11,264 bases of DNA from an uncultured Saprospiraceae bacterium (GTDB lineage Bacteria; Bacteroidota; Bacteroidia; Chitinophagales; Saprospiraceae): positions 1 through 11,264 of the forward strand of contig CALDEN010000030.1 of NCBI GenBank assembly GCA_937942405.1, in the 5' to 3' direction. Numbering within the stretch: the stretch's first letter is position 1; every line of letters starts with the position of its first letter. The position numbers were made by a program, and so were the translations under genes. Of this stretch, positions 1 through 7,060 are shown in pieces. The notes beneath the pieces were generated by a model that did no database searches, had not been told where the DNA came from, and saw only the letters and a program-made list of their open reading frames with translations.

Positions 1-836
1 GGCATGTTTGCATTGAAATCAAACCAAACCATCCTTAAGGTATCATCAGCCATATTATTTCCTATGAAAAAGAAATTACTGGCTCCAAAACCTGCAACAT
101 CTGCACAGTAGTTTTGCGTACCTGTATAATTTAAGAGACTGGCGTCCCATATGACATTCATCTCTGCACTCTGAATGTCAGAAAAGTTTTCTACCGTGAC
201 TTCCATACATACATTAGTACCAGAGGGAACGAGTTCATCACTACCGATGATCCCTAATCCACCTGGAGCACCTGTACCACAACTCGGATTTCCGTTATTG
301 GGGCCACAGTCGACCATCATGTCGCAGTCTATTTCTAATGCTATACCTGAAGATATGGCACCTATATCTGTATTATTACCATCATCCACACTTACCTCTA
401 TAACTCTAGGGTCGTCGGAAATGATAATGGATGTGGAGGAACATTGCTCTCCTATTCCATCAAAAATCAATGTAAACAAAACTGTACCGTCTGGAACAGA
501 TTTTCCAGAACCATCAAAAGGGAACCATGAAAAAGTGGCTTGACCAGGATCGACTCCTGCTGCTGATGGGTTACCCACTGATGCCGAAGAGACATCTGGG
601 AGTGTAGAATTAGGAACAATGTTCGTAACATTATTATACTGGAGTACTAGAGAATCCCAATTCATGGAAAACTGAACTCCAAATAAATTATCAAAGTTGT
701 TTACGGAAACATCTACAGATACTTGACCATTAGGTTGTACTACAGGGTTTCCAGAAAAAACTACTTCTAGCTGTGCATAAGCATTGTTGCCAAAAAAGGC
801 AAACATCACTAATAACGCAAGAGTTATTCGACGCAT
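1..836 (-). CDS. Secreted cohesin-like domain protein (3' end missing)
   Basis: An uninterrupted reading frame runs from ATG at 836 to the left edge (278 full codons, no stop), so the gene is cut by the window. Residues 1-22 form a Sec signal peptide: MRR, a hydrophobic core (ITLALLVMFAFFG), then AYAQ with cleavage near A21/Q22. Residues about 23-171 look like a cohesin-type beta-sandwich: a Q/G-rich start, VSVDVSVNNFDN, then GVQFSMNWDS and VLFTLIFDG. This is the usual pattern of a strand, a binding-face strand and a buried strand. A Gly/Pro/Asn/Cys-rich linker (about 172-193) leads into a second similar start (VPSGTNVCMEVTVENF, then AEMNVIWDASLLNYTG) cut at the edge. Cohesin-like modules bind dockerins or act as adhesive sandwiches. 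The next gene upstream in transcription (1074-5177) carries a dockerin, which makes an interaction conceivable. A T9SS tail or anchor may lie beyond the edge. The secreted call is firm; cohesin is assigned from strand pattern only. Confidence 0.8.
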   Translation of the reverse strand, partial: MRRITLALLVMFAFFGNNAYAQLEVVFSGNPVVQPNGQVSVDVSVNNFDNLFGVQFSMNWDSLVLQYNNVTNIVPNSTLPDVSSASVGNPSAAGVDPGQATFSWFPFDGSGKSVPDGTVLFTLIFDGIGEQCSSTSIIISDDPRVIEVSVDDGNNTDIGAISSGIALEIDCDMMVDCGPNNGNPSCGTGAPGGLGIIGSDELVPSGTNVCMEVTVENFSDIQSAEMNVIWDASLLNYTGTQNYCADVAGFGASNFFFIGNNMADDTLRMVWFDFNANM

Positions 837-872
837 ATATTTACTATGTTTGGGACATTCAAAAACTGGCTT

Positions 873-880
873 CAAAAATA
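873..880 (-). promoter_or_regulatory. Candidate -7 box (TATTTTTG) for the cohesin-like gene
   Basis: The minus strand reads TATTTTTG, matching the Bacteroidota -7 consensus TAnnTTTG. It ends 36 bp upstream of the ATG at 836, giving a short leader of about 30 nt. I could not find a convincing TTG -33 element at the expected spacing, and AT-rich DNA yields such boxes by chance. Confidence 0.3.
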
Positions 881-1017
881 CAATTCTTTAGTTATAAAAA
901 TATCAGAAAATACTCTGAGTTAAATCTTTAGCATTTCTATTGTAAAAGAGAGCTTACGCTACATATAACTACTTAACTGAGCTTTATGCTGCGAAGATTG
1001 TTCGGTCAATGAGAAAA

Positions 1018-1044
1018 GTGCCTTCGCCTAGAAGGCAAAGGCAC
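1018..1044 (-). terminator. Rho-independent terminator of the 1367-residue gene
   Basis: GTGCCTT (1018-1024) pairs with AAGGCAC (1038-1044). Inside it, after one C/A mismatch, GCCT pairs with AGGC around a 3-nt AGA loop. Read on the minus strand the hairpin is followed at once by TTTTCTC. It starts 29 bp past the stop of the gene at 1074-5177. It separates that gene from the cohesin-like gene, so the two are probably separate transcription units. Confidence 0.85.
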
Positions 1045-1073
1045 TAATGATTTTATCTCAGCGATAAATACTT

Positions 1074-4000
1074 CTACAAAGAAATCATCTTCTTAGTAGC
1101 GGTATAACTTCCAGCATCAATTCTGTAGTATAGTACTCCACTAGCATTCAGCTCGCCAGATGAAAGTTCTACAGTATTGAATCCTTTGTCAAACTCTTTA
1201 GTCCATTCTTTGATGTTTCTACCAGTCACATCAAAAACAGATATTGTAACAAAAGCTCTTTCCGGTAAATTAAAGCTGATAGATGTATTTTCAGAGAACG
1301 GGTTAGGTGTGTTTTGCAACAGTCTAAACGTTCCTTCTAGATTATCTCTATCATCTCTTAAAGTAATGTCTAATACTTCGAGATCACTCGTGTAAGCTTC
1401 AGTCTCGATTATATCTGAACCTATGGTTAAAGAGTTCAGTAAATTGTTATTCGTTTTTGCTCGTAGAACGATTGAGAAAAGTACTGCATCATCTGCAATA
1501 GTCTCTCCTTGTATGCTATTGTAGCTAATAGCTAACATTCCTTCTATAGATGGATTGATATTAGAGTGTGTAAGTTCTAATGCTCCAGGGTTAATTGCAG
1601 CAAATTCATATCCTTCCTCAATATTAAGCGTAGTCTGCCATCCTATGATATCATCATAATTGTCAGCTTTGATCGCTATTACTTTCTGATCGTTATCGAT
1701 ACTAGTTAGAGCTGATAAATCTAAACTCTCTCCAGAACGATTCTGTGATACTGCACTTGTAGCATTGGCGATTGCAGTATTGTTTACATCACCTATTTTT
1801 ACAGCTACAAAATTCTGATCATCCATGCTGCTTGTGATCTGATTAATCGTAATCACTTCAGTAAAAGGCCATGGCTGATTTACATTTGCAAAAGTCTGCT
1901 GTGCATCCACAAATCTCCAACTCTCATTAGAAGGGAGTTCTGTATAGATACCTAGGATTAATTTTCTTAGTTCTACTAAATCTATAGCACTTACTGATCC
2001 ACTGTTATTGGCATCTGCTGCCATCAACTTGTATGGAGAATTCAATAATTGCGAACCTAACAGATGCTTCTGAATCAAGACTAGATCAAGAGTAGAAACT
2101 CCGTTCATATAGTCATCTTCTTTAGATGCTGATATCTGATAATCCTGATTAGACTCTACTGGAACAAATTCATACTGTCCAGAATTAGTACTTTCGTAGC
2201 TATCATCCTCTGTAATCATGTTATGAAGATTAACCTCTACGTCATCTAACATCTCGTTCATCTCACTCACTACCTCTCCAGAGATACGTGCTCCGACACA
2301 TGCTCCTAGATTATCCTGAATATCGATAGATACTGTACAGAAATCTCTATTCCCTGCATCATCTTCAAAATATACTTGTATTAATTGCTGACCTAAATCA
2401 TCACAATCAAATGTCAAGTTGTTACTTCCATTACCAAAGTACATAGACAATGAGTTATCACAGTTATCTGTACTTCCTAAGTCAAAGTCACTTGCCCATA
2501 TAGTAACGGTTCCTGTACTTTCCATTAATACTGTAGAGATCGCTCCTAAACAATATGGTGTAGGTGCAACTGCATCTGTCACATTTACTGTTTGATTTAC
2601 AACTCCACTGTTTCCACATGCATCCATTACAGTCCATGTTATCGTGTATGTACCTTCGTTCCATAATCCTGTTACAGAATTATTAGATGAAGGGCCTCCT
2701 GAAGAAGTGAATCCTGGATAAGGTGAAATAGTGTAAGAATATGTAAGCGTTCCACAGTTATCATTTCCTGATACGGGTGTACTTGTCCCCATCATTGCAC
2801 ATCCTGTCTTGTTTTCAATCAAGATATTAGTAGTTTCAGCTACTGGGACAGGAGCGGTATTGTCGTTTACTTTTATTACTTGAACATGTTGCCAGATTCC
2901 TCCTGCTCCAGGATTATTGGCATTATATTGACACCAGTCTATTACTGTCCATGTTCTTAATATCTTATAACAAGCATTGTCTACAAAGTTAAATACTTGA
3001 TCAGTATACGTATCCGCTACAAGACTACAATCATTGTTACTGAAACTTGGACTTCCTGTTGTAGAAGGCGAAGTATCCGCATTGATACATCCAGTTAAGT
3101 TTAACTGATCTGCAGGCCATCCTGATGATGACATCGTAAAGGTATTTTCTACACTTATATTAACCGTAGATGAACACGTTGCAATTCTCACAGGAGCACT
3201 TCCTGGCTGAGACAAATCAGTTCTATAGATCCCCCAAGTTCGCACAAAACTAAAGTCACCGCAATCCTGAACATTAGTTACTGGTGAGTCTTCAAATATT
3301 CTTCCACTCAAATAATTGTCTGGATTACCTACAAAGTAATTGAAACAAATTACATTCTGAGCCGCTGTGTTTATTGTAGGATTAGCCGTAACTATTATAT
3401 TAGTTGATGATTCAGCTCCACATGAAAATGGTCCTACTGGATTCATTATTGAAGATGGACAAGAATACACTTGATTCAATGCAACATCACTGGCATCCTG
3501 AACGGTTACCTCTACAGTACATATATTCCAATTGCCACTTTCATCGACAACTACCATCTGTACATCAACAGTAGTTCCTATGTCTGTACAACAGAATTTT
3601 TCGAATTCATAGTAAGTAGTTCCACCGTACGTTCCAAATACTGTAGGAGCTCCCGGAGAAACCGCACTACATGAACCATTCGTTCTTACCACCCCAAAAG
3701 TTAAGTTATCAGAACAGAAATCAAAAGAACCATCATCGAAAGAAGTAGCATTAGCCACTGCCCATCCATTAGGACCTACTGATACCGTTGTATGCTGATC
3801 ACATACTGGGTTAGGTGGAGTTGTATCATTTATTAATACCTCAAATGAAGTTTCTATAACCTCACCACATTCTGTGGTCAATACTGTTTTTACCCAGTTA
3901 CACCCATATGCTAATCCTGTAAGATTTGGAGGGCTAGTAAGATCAGTGTATGTTCCTCCTACTTGTTGGAATATTCCAGGGAAACTATTAGGACAATCAC

Positions 4001-5177
4001 AACTATTTATATCTCCATCTAAATCTGGATTATTTGGATTCAAAGGATCACTATCACCATCATTAGGATATTCTCCAGATGTCAATAAAAAGACTTGGTA
4101 AGTATAACCTAAGCCCGGACAAAACCCTCTAAAGTCATAATGATTAGAAGGTATCTGATATGAACCTGTACAGCTGTATGCATCAGAAACTCCTTCTAAA
4201 TCACAGCCCATCTGAGTTGTGAAAAATAAAGAACCTTGTTCAACCTTAATGATTTGATTATGTCTTGCAATCTCTCCTGAACACCAGTCAAGTACAGTCC
4301 ATTCTCTAACTACCTTATACTCAGGTCCACATAAATCAATAATAACGTCACTGTATGTCGCATTAAGCTCACAGTATGACGTATTAGGGTAAATCCCAAA
4401 AGAAGTTCCATTTAGTTCCGGCACTCCCATATTATTTAATTCGTTGTCCCACGTAGTATAGTCTACACAGCTTACATTCTGATCAGCAGGCCAAGTGATA
4501 TTTAGTGCACCTGCACCATCATATAGGTCTACACGATCAAAAAAGATCTGATAGCTACACTGATTAGAAACATTTCCACTGGCATCTTGTGCGATGTACG
4601 TTACTGTACGTACAGCACTAAAACCGACGATACCAGCTGTTGCTGGATTGTTATCGTGATCATAAGCTTCAGTACACCCTATATCATTCGTTATGTCTGA
4701 TACTAATGTAACTGTAGCATCACCACAATTGTCTGTTAGATAAGATGCTTGAATTTGTGCTGTGGTAAACGGTGTTACCGTCTCATAACACTGCACTGTA
4801 ACGTCAGCAGGACAATTCAGCACTGGTGCTAACTTATCCTCTACTTTAATAGATCCCCAACAACTGTTATTGCTGTCGTCAAAAATCTGTGCCGTAATCG
4901 TCAGTCCGATATGGTCTGAAGTCACGGTGGCATTAGGAATCGGTGTTCCATCTGCTAATTCTAGCGATACTGTGTATGTACACCCTGACGTCGCTGCTCC
5001 CTCTAGGATCATGTCTGCCAAAATAATTACTGAACAGTCGTCATCCAAAGATACTTGTACGTTAGAGTTACAAGCCAAATTACATTGGCTATAACCAGAA
5101 CTGTACGAGACCAGGAGGAATGCAAACAAGGCAATCGCTGAATTTACCTTTCTTAAAATGTTATTCTCCGTTTTCAT
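1074..5177 (-). CDS. Giant secreted HYR-like protein with dockerin, cohesin-like and T9SS domains
   Basis: This is a complete 1367-residue protein. Residues 1-31 are a Sec signal peptide (hydrophobic AIALFAFLLVSY, cleavage near YSQ/C). About 32-955 is a Cys-rich ectodomain of HYR-like immunoglobulin-type modules, for example APVLNCPADVTVQC at 117-130 and repeated DASGN / DACGN / DDAGN motifs before a closing Cys strand. Residues 373-395 hold a DGDSD...DLDGD stretch resembling thrombospondin type 3 calcium loops. About 963-1020 resembles a carboxypeptidase-regulatory-like sandwich. About 1020-1077 is a dockerin: the second loop (D1055-x-N-x-S-G-x-V-xxx-D1066) is canonical, while the first is degenerate. 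About 1160-1275 is cohesin-like. Residues 1286-1367 form a type A T9SS sorting domain (LLQNTPNPFSENTSISF...), so the protein should cross the outer membrane by T9SS and be cell-attached or released. An adhesion or scaffold role is inference; no catalytic domain is recognised. Confidence 0.93.
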   Translation of the reverse strand: MKTENNILRKVNSAIALFAFLLVSYSSGYSQCNLACNSNVQVSLDDDCSVIILADMILEGAATSGCTYTVSLELADGTPIPNATVTSDHIGLTITAQIFDDSNNSCWGSIKVEDKLAPVLNCPADVTVQCYETVTPFTTAQIQASYLTDNCGDATVTLVSDITNDIGCTEAYDHDNNPATAGIVGFSAVRTVTYIAQDASGNVSNQCSYQIFFDRVDLYDGAGALNITWPADQNVSCVDYTTWDNELNNMGVPELNGTSFGIYPNTSYCELNATYSDVIIDLCGPEYKVVREWTVLDWCSGEIARHNQIIKVEQGSLFFTTQMGCDLEGVSDAYSCTGSYQIPSNHYDFRGFCPGLGYTYQVFLLTSGEYPNDGDSDPLNPNNPDLDGDINSCDCPNSFPGIFQQVGGTYTDLTSPPNLTGLAYGCNWVKTVLTTECGEVIETSFEVLINDTTPPNPVCDQHTTVSVGPNGWAVANATSFDDGSFDFCSDNLTFGVVRTNGSCSAVSPGAPTVFGTYGGTTYYEFEKFCCTDIGTTVDVQMVVVDESGNWNICTVEVTVQDASDVALNQVYSCPSSIMNPVGPFSCGAESSTNIIVTANPTINTAAQNVICFNYFVGNPDNYLSGRIFEDSPVTNVQDCGDFSFVRTWGIYRTDLSQPGSAPVRIATCSSTVNISVENTFTMSSSGWPADQLNLTGCINADTSPSTTGSPSFSNNDCSLVADTYTDQVFNFVDNACYKILRTWTVIDWCQYNANNPGAGGIWQHVQVIKVNDNTAPVPVAETTNILIENKTGCAMMGTSTPVSGNDNCGTLTYSYTISPYPGFTSSGGPSSNNSVTGLWNEGTYTITWTVMDACGNSGVVNQTVNVTDAVAPTPYCLGAISTVLMESTGTVTIWASDFDLGSTDNCDNSLSMYFGNGSNNLTFDCDDLGQQLIQVYFEDDAGNRDFCTVSIDIQDNLGACVGARISGEVVSEMNEMLDDVEVNLHNMITEDDSYESTNSGQYEFVPVESNQDYQISASKEDDYMNGVSTLDLVLIQKHLLGSQLLNSPYKLMAADANNSGSVSAIDLVELRKLILGIYTELPSNESWRFVDAQQTFANVNQPWPFTEVITINQITSSMDDQNFVAVKIGDVNNTAIANATSAVSQNRSGESLDLSALTSIDNDQKVIAIKADNYDDIIGWQTTLNIEEGYEFAAINPGALELTHSNINPSIEGMLAISYNSIQGETIADDAVLFSIVLRAKTNNNLLNSLTIGSDIIETEAYTSDLEVLDITLRDDRDNLEGTFRLLQNTPNPFSENTSISFNLPERAFVTISVFDVTGRNIKEWTKEFDKGFNTVELSSGELNASGVLYYRIDAGSYTATKKMISL
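2865..4496 (-). repeat. Two diverged copies of a WPADQ...WTV(L/I)DWC module in the giant protein
   Basis: Residues 228-312 and 686-771 of the 1367-residue protein share the same order of landmarks. Each has WPADQ, a nearby Cys, a stretch containing Y(S/T)D(V/Q), then REWTVLDWC or RTWTVIDWC, and finally H...IKV. The coordinates span from the first copy (4242-4496) to the second (2865-3122). The copies are diverged in protein sequence, so this is an old module duplication and not a recent DNA repeat. Confidence 0.7.
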
Positions 5178-5246
5178 GAGATAAAATCGATTTAGTTTAA
5201 AAATAAATCGTTCAGACTCGGAGAGAAGACTTAAATGTTCATAATT

Positions 5247-5267
5247 GGCTAAGGGGGAAGTTTAGCC
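5247..5267 (-). promoter_or_regulatory. Inverted repeat in the leader of the giant gene
   Basis: GGCTAA (5247-5252) and TTAGCC (5262-5267) are perfect 6-bp arms around a purine-rich 9-nt centre (GGGGGAAGT on the plus strand). It lies 70-90 bp upstream of the ATG at 5177, just past the expected transcription start. It could be a leader hairpin or a regulator site; the sequence does not decide. Confidence 0.35.
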
Positions 5268-5274
5268 GTTTGTT

Positions 5275-5307
5275 CAAAAAATAGTTATCAAAGACCCTAA
5301 GGTCAAA
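5275..5307 (-). promoter_or_regulatory. Candidate promoter of the giant gene
   Basis: On the minus strand TTTG (5304-5307) is followed after 20 nt by TATTTTTTG (5275-5283). This resembles the Bacteroidota pattern TTTG-N19-21-TAnnTTTG, with one extra T in the -7 box. The -33 part sits immediately after the regulator stop codon at 5310. A start near 5268 would give a leader of about 90 nt. A small dyad, GACC-CTAA-GGTC (5293-5304), lies between the two boxes, where a regulator could act. Confidence 0.4.
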
Positions 5308-5309
5308 AA

Positions 5310-5981
5310 TCAGACCAATTGATGTTCCATCGCAAATTTTATAAGATTTATTGTGTTTCTAACACCTAATTTTCTCATAATATTCTTTCTGTGAACACCG
5401 ACCGTTTGGTCAGATATATATAGCTCTTTCGCTATTTCTTTATTGTTCTTTGCCTGAGTAATTAGTTCTAAAACTTCATGCTCACGACTAGTCAATTTTT
5501 GTTTTATTAAAAATCTATCTTCATATGAAGATGGCTTTCTATCTAGTTTTATTCCTCCAAAATTATTTGCAGGTGTTATTCTCAATCCTTTTCCTAAGAA
5601 AGTATTTCCTTCCATCACTTCTAGTAGACCTTCAAAAAAGTCTTCGAATCCATTGTTCTTAGAAAAATAAGCGTCTGCCCCGTTTTGAAAAGCTTTCTTT
5701 ACAAACTTGGTTTGACTGTAATTACTAAGAATACAAATCTTTACATCTCTAAAATCCTTTCTCAACTCTGGAAGCAATTCTAAACCATCCTGATCTGGAA
5801 GATTTAGCTCTAAGAACAATACGTCCACCTCCTCAGCTCTTAAAGCTTCTTTCAGTGATGCGGCATCTCTTGCAACTGATACAATATTCAATTTTGGATT
5901 TGTATCGTTTTTAAGGACTGACTGTAATCCTGTAACAAACATTTTTTGCGTATCCGCTATTATCGCTCTTATGGCTTCCAT
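5310..5981 (-). CDS. NarL/LuxR-family response regulator with Glu at the phospho-acceptor site
   Basis: This 223-residue protein has the usual two-domain layout: a receiver at about 4-122 and a LuxR/GerE helix-turn-helix at about 160-221 (LTSREHEVLELI, then NKEIAKELYISDQTVGVHRKNIMRKLGV). It should bind DNA as a dimer and control transcription. The receiver keeps D10, S86 (ILS) and K108 (YFSK). However, the second acidic residue of the usual pair is T11, and the phospho-acceptor Asp is E58: the text is LFLELNLP where the family has LLDLNLP, codon GAG at 5808-5810. Phosphorylation is therefore unlikely in the normal way, and Glu may mimic the active state. No histidine kinase is in the window. 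It lies between the two T9SS genes on the same strand, 132 bp upstream of the giant gene. Targets are unknown; the giant gene and the peroxidase operon are candidates by position only. Confidence 0.92.
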   Translation of the reverse strand: MEAIRAIIADTQKMFVTGLQSVLKNDTNPKLNIVSVARDAASLKEALRAEEVDVLFLELNLPDQDGLELLPELRKDFRDVKICILSNYSQTKFVKKAFQNGADAYFSKNNGFEDFFEGLLEVMEGNTFLGKGLRITPANNFGGIKLDRKPSSYEDRFLIKQKLTSREHEVLELITQAKNNKEIAKELYISDQTVGVHRKNIMRKLGVRNTINLIKFAMEHQLV

Positions 5982-6002
5982 ATAAAATTCGTAGTAAATG
6001 AA

Positions 6003-6018
6003 ACTAGATTATTCTAGT
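6003..6018. promoter_or_regulatory. Dyad ACTAGA-N4-TCTAGT upstream of the response regulator
   Basis: Perfect 6-bp arms, ACTAGA (6003-6008) and TCTAGT (6013-6018), flank a 4-nt centre (TTAT). The dyad sits 22-37 bp upstream of the regulator ATG at 5981, in an 87-bp intergenic gap. LuxR-type dimers bind short imperfect dyads, so an autoregulatory site is possible. The assignment rests on symmetry and position only. Confidence 0.35.
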
Positions 6019-6068
6019 ACCTGTGTAAGGGTATTGCTCAAAATGCAAATTAGATGCCAAAAAACTAA

Positions 6069-7043
6069 TTAGAGGAGATAACTTGAATCAAATAGTTCTG
6101 TTTGTGGAGATTTATTTACGACATACTGGAAACCAGAGCGGAGTGAATACCCCCCAAAAGCTCCGTTTTTATTGACTGCAATGAAGCCTACCTGACTATC
6201 ATCTACATTATATCGGGACGCAATTCTTTTTACGGCAGTTTTACAAGCCTCTTGTGGAGATAAGCCATTCCTCATGAGTTCTACTACTAAAAAAGAGCCT
6301 ACAGTTTTCATAATCAGTTCTCCTAAACCTGTAGCTGTAGCAGCACCGATTTCATTATCCACATATAATCCTGCACCTATTATGGGGCTATCCCCTACTC
6401 TGCCTCGCATTTTATACGCTAGACCACTTGTGCTACAACCACCAGCAAGATCACCATGAGCATCGATTCCGAGCATTCCGATGGTATCATGTCGCTCAGC
6501 GTTTATTTTAGGAGCATACTTAGATTTTACAGACCATTCTTCTAAAGCCCGGGCAGAATCATCGGTCAATAAATTTATTTTTTCAAATCCCTCTTGTAAA
6601 GCAAAGTCCTCTGCCCCTATCCCACTGAGCATTACATGAGGAGTGTTTTCCATGACTTTACGAGCAACAGAGATGGGATTTTTAAAACCAGACATAAATG
6701 TTACCGATCCTGCATTGCCATCTGAACTCATCATACATGCATCTAAAGTCACATACCCATCTCTATCTGGTCTACCCCCATAACCCACAGAAGTGTCATT
6801 AGGGTCGTTCTCAGGTACATGTATCCCGCTTTCTATGGCATCTAAGACAGTTCCACCTTCTTTCAGCGTATTGAATGCTGTACTATTGGCTTTATGATTA
6901 TTCCATGTACTTATAAATAAAGGTAACTGAGCCTGAGAGTTAGAGGAAACATTTTTAGAATCTGAACAAGATCCAATAAAGCCTAAACTCAACAAAGAGG
7001 AGGAAATACCTATTTTTTTTAGGAAATCTCTTCTTTTACTCAT
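6069..7043 (-). CDS. N4-(beta-N-acetylglucosaminyl)-L-asparaginase, Tat lipoprotein
   Basis: This 324-residue Ntn-hydrolase of the glycosylasparaginase family (EC 3.5.1.26) hydrolyses the GlcNAc-Asn bond of N-glycopeptides to aspartate and aminoglycan. The precursor self-cleaves before the nucleophile in HDTIGM: D186/T187. Active-site spacing matches the family (Flavobacterium enzyme numbering in brackets): W47 (W11), T187 (T152), T205 (T170), R215 and D218 in GRVGDSP (R180, D183), T238-G239 (T203-G204). The N-terminus has a twin-arginine motif (SKRRDFLKK), a hydrophobic stretch and a lipobox-like FIGS-C26, so the product is probably exported folded by Tat and lipid-anchored. Tat export fits an enzyme that folds and self-processes first. 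The ATG lies 17 bp after the peroxidase stop, so the two genes are very likely cotranscribed. The product should release Asn-linked glycan remnants in the periplasm or at the surface. Natural substrates are not shown by the sequence. Confidence 0.93.
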   Translation of the reverse strand: MSKRRDFLKKIGISSSLLSLGFIGSCSDSKNVSSNSQAQLPLFISTWNNHKANSTAFNTLKEGGTVLDAIESGIHVPENDPNDTSVGYGGRPDRDGYVTLDACMMSSDGNAGSVTFMSGFKNPISVARKVMENTPHVMLSGIGAEDFALQEGFEKINLLTDDSARALEEWSVKSKYAPKINAERHDTIGMLGIDAHGDLAGGCSTSGLAYKMRGRVGDSPIIGAGLYVDNEIGAATATGLGELIMKTVGSFLVVELMRNGLSPQEACKTAVKRIASRYNVDDSQVGFIAVNKNGAFGGYSLRSGFQYVVNKSPQTELFDSSYLL

Positions 7044-7060
7044 ACAGAATAATTATGGAA

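Noticed and set aside
175..543. Plus-strand 122-residue reading frame
   Set aside because: It lies wholly antisense to the cohesin-like gene, begins inside it, has a Ser/Pro/Thr-rich low-information composition and no recognisable domain; a shadow frame.
3984..4061. Acidic DGDSD...DLDGD stretch as a full thrombospondin type 3 repeat
   Set aside because: It resembles one or two calcium loops but is too short and isolated to call the domain; described only as a resemblance in the giant protein.
1..5177. A cellulosome-like complex
   Set aside because: Cohesin- and dockerin-like modules are present, but no glycoside hydrolase or carbohydrate-binding module is seen, so a cellulose-degrading role is not supported.
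5293..5304. GACC-CTAA-GGTC as a terminator for the response regulator
   Set aside because: The stem is only 4 bp and no U-tract follows directly; it fits better as a possible operator within the next promoter.
6057..6071. T-run right after the glycosylasparaginase stop as a terminator
   Set aside because: TTTTTT is present on the minus strand but the only symmetry before it is the 8-bp palindrome CTAATTAG, which cannot form a stable hairpin.
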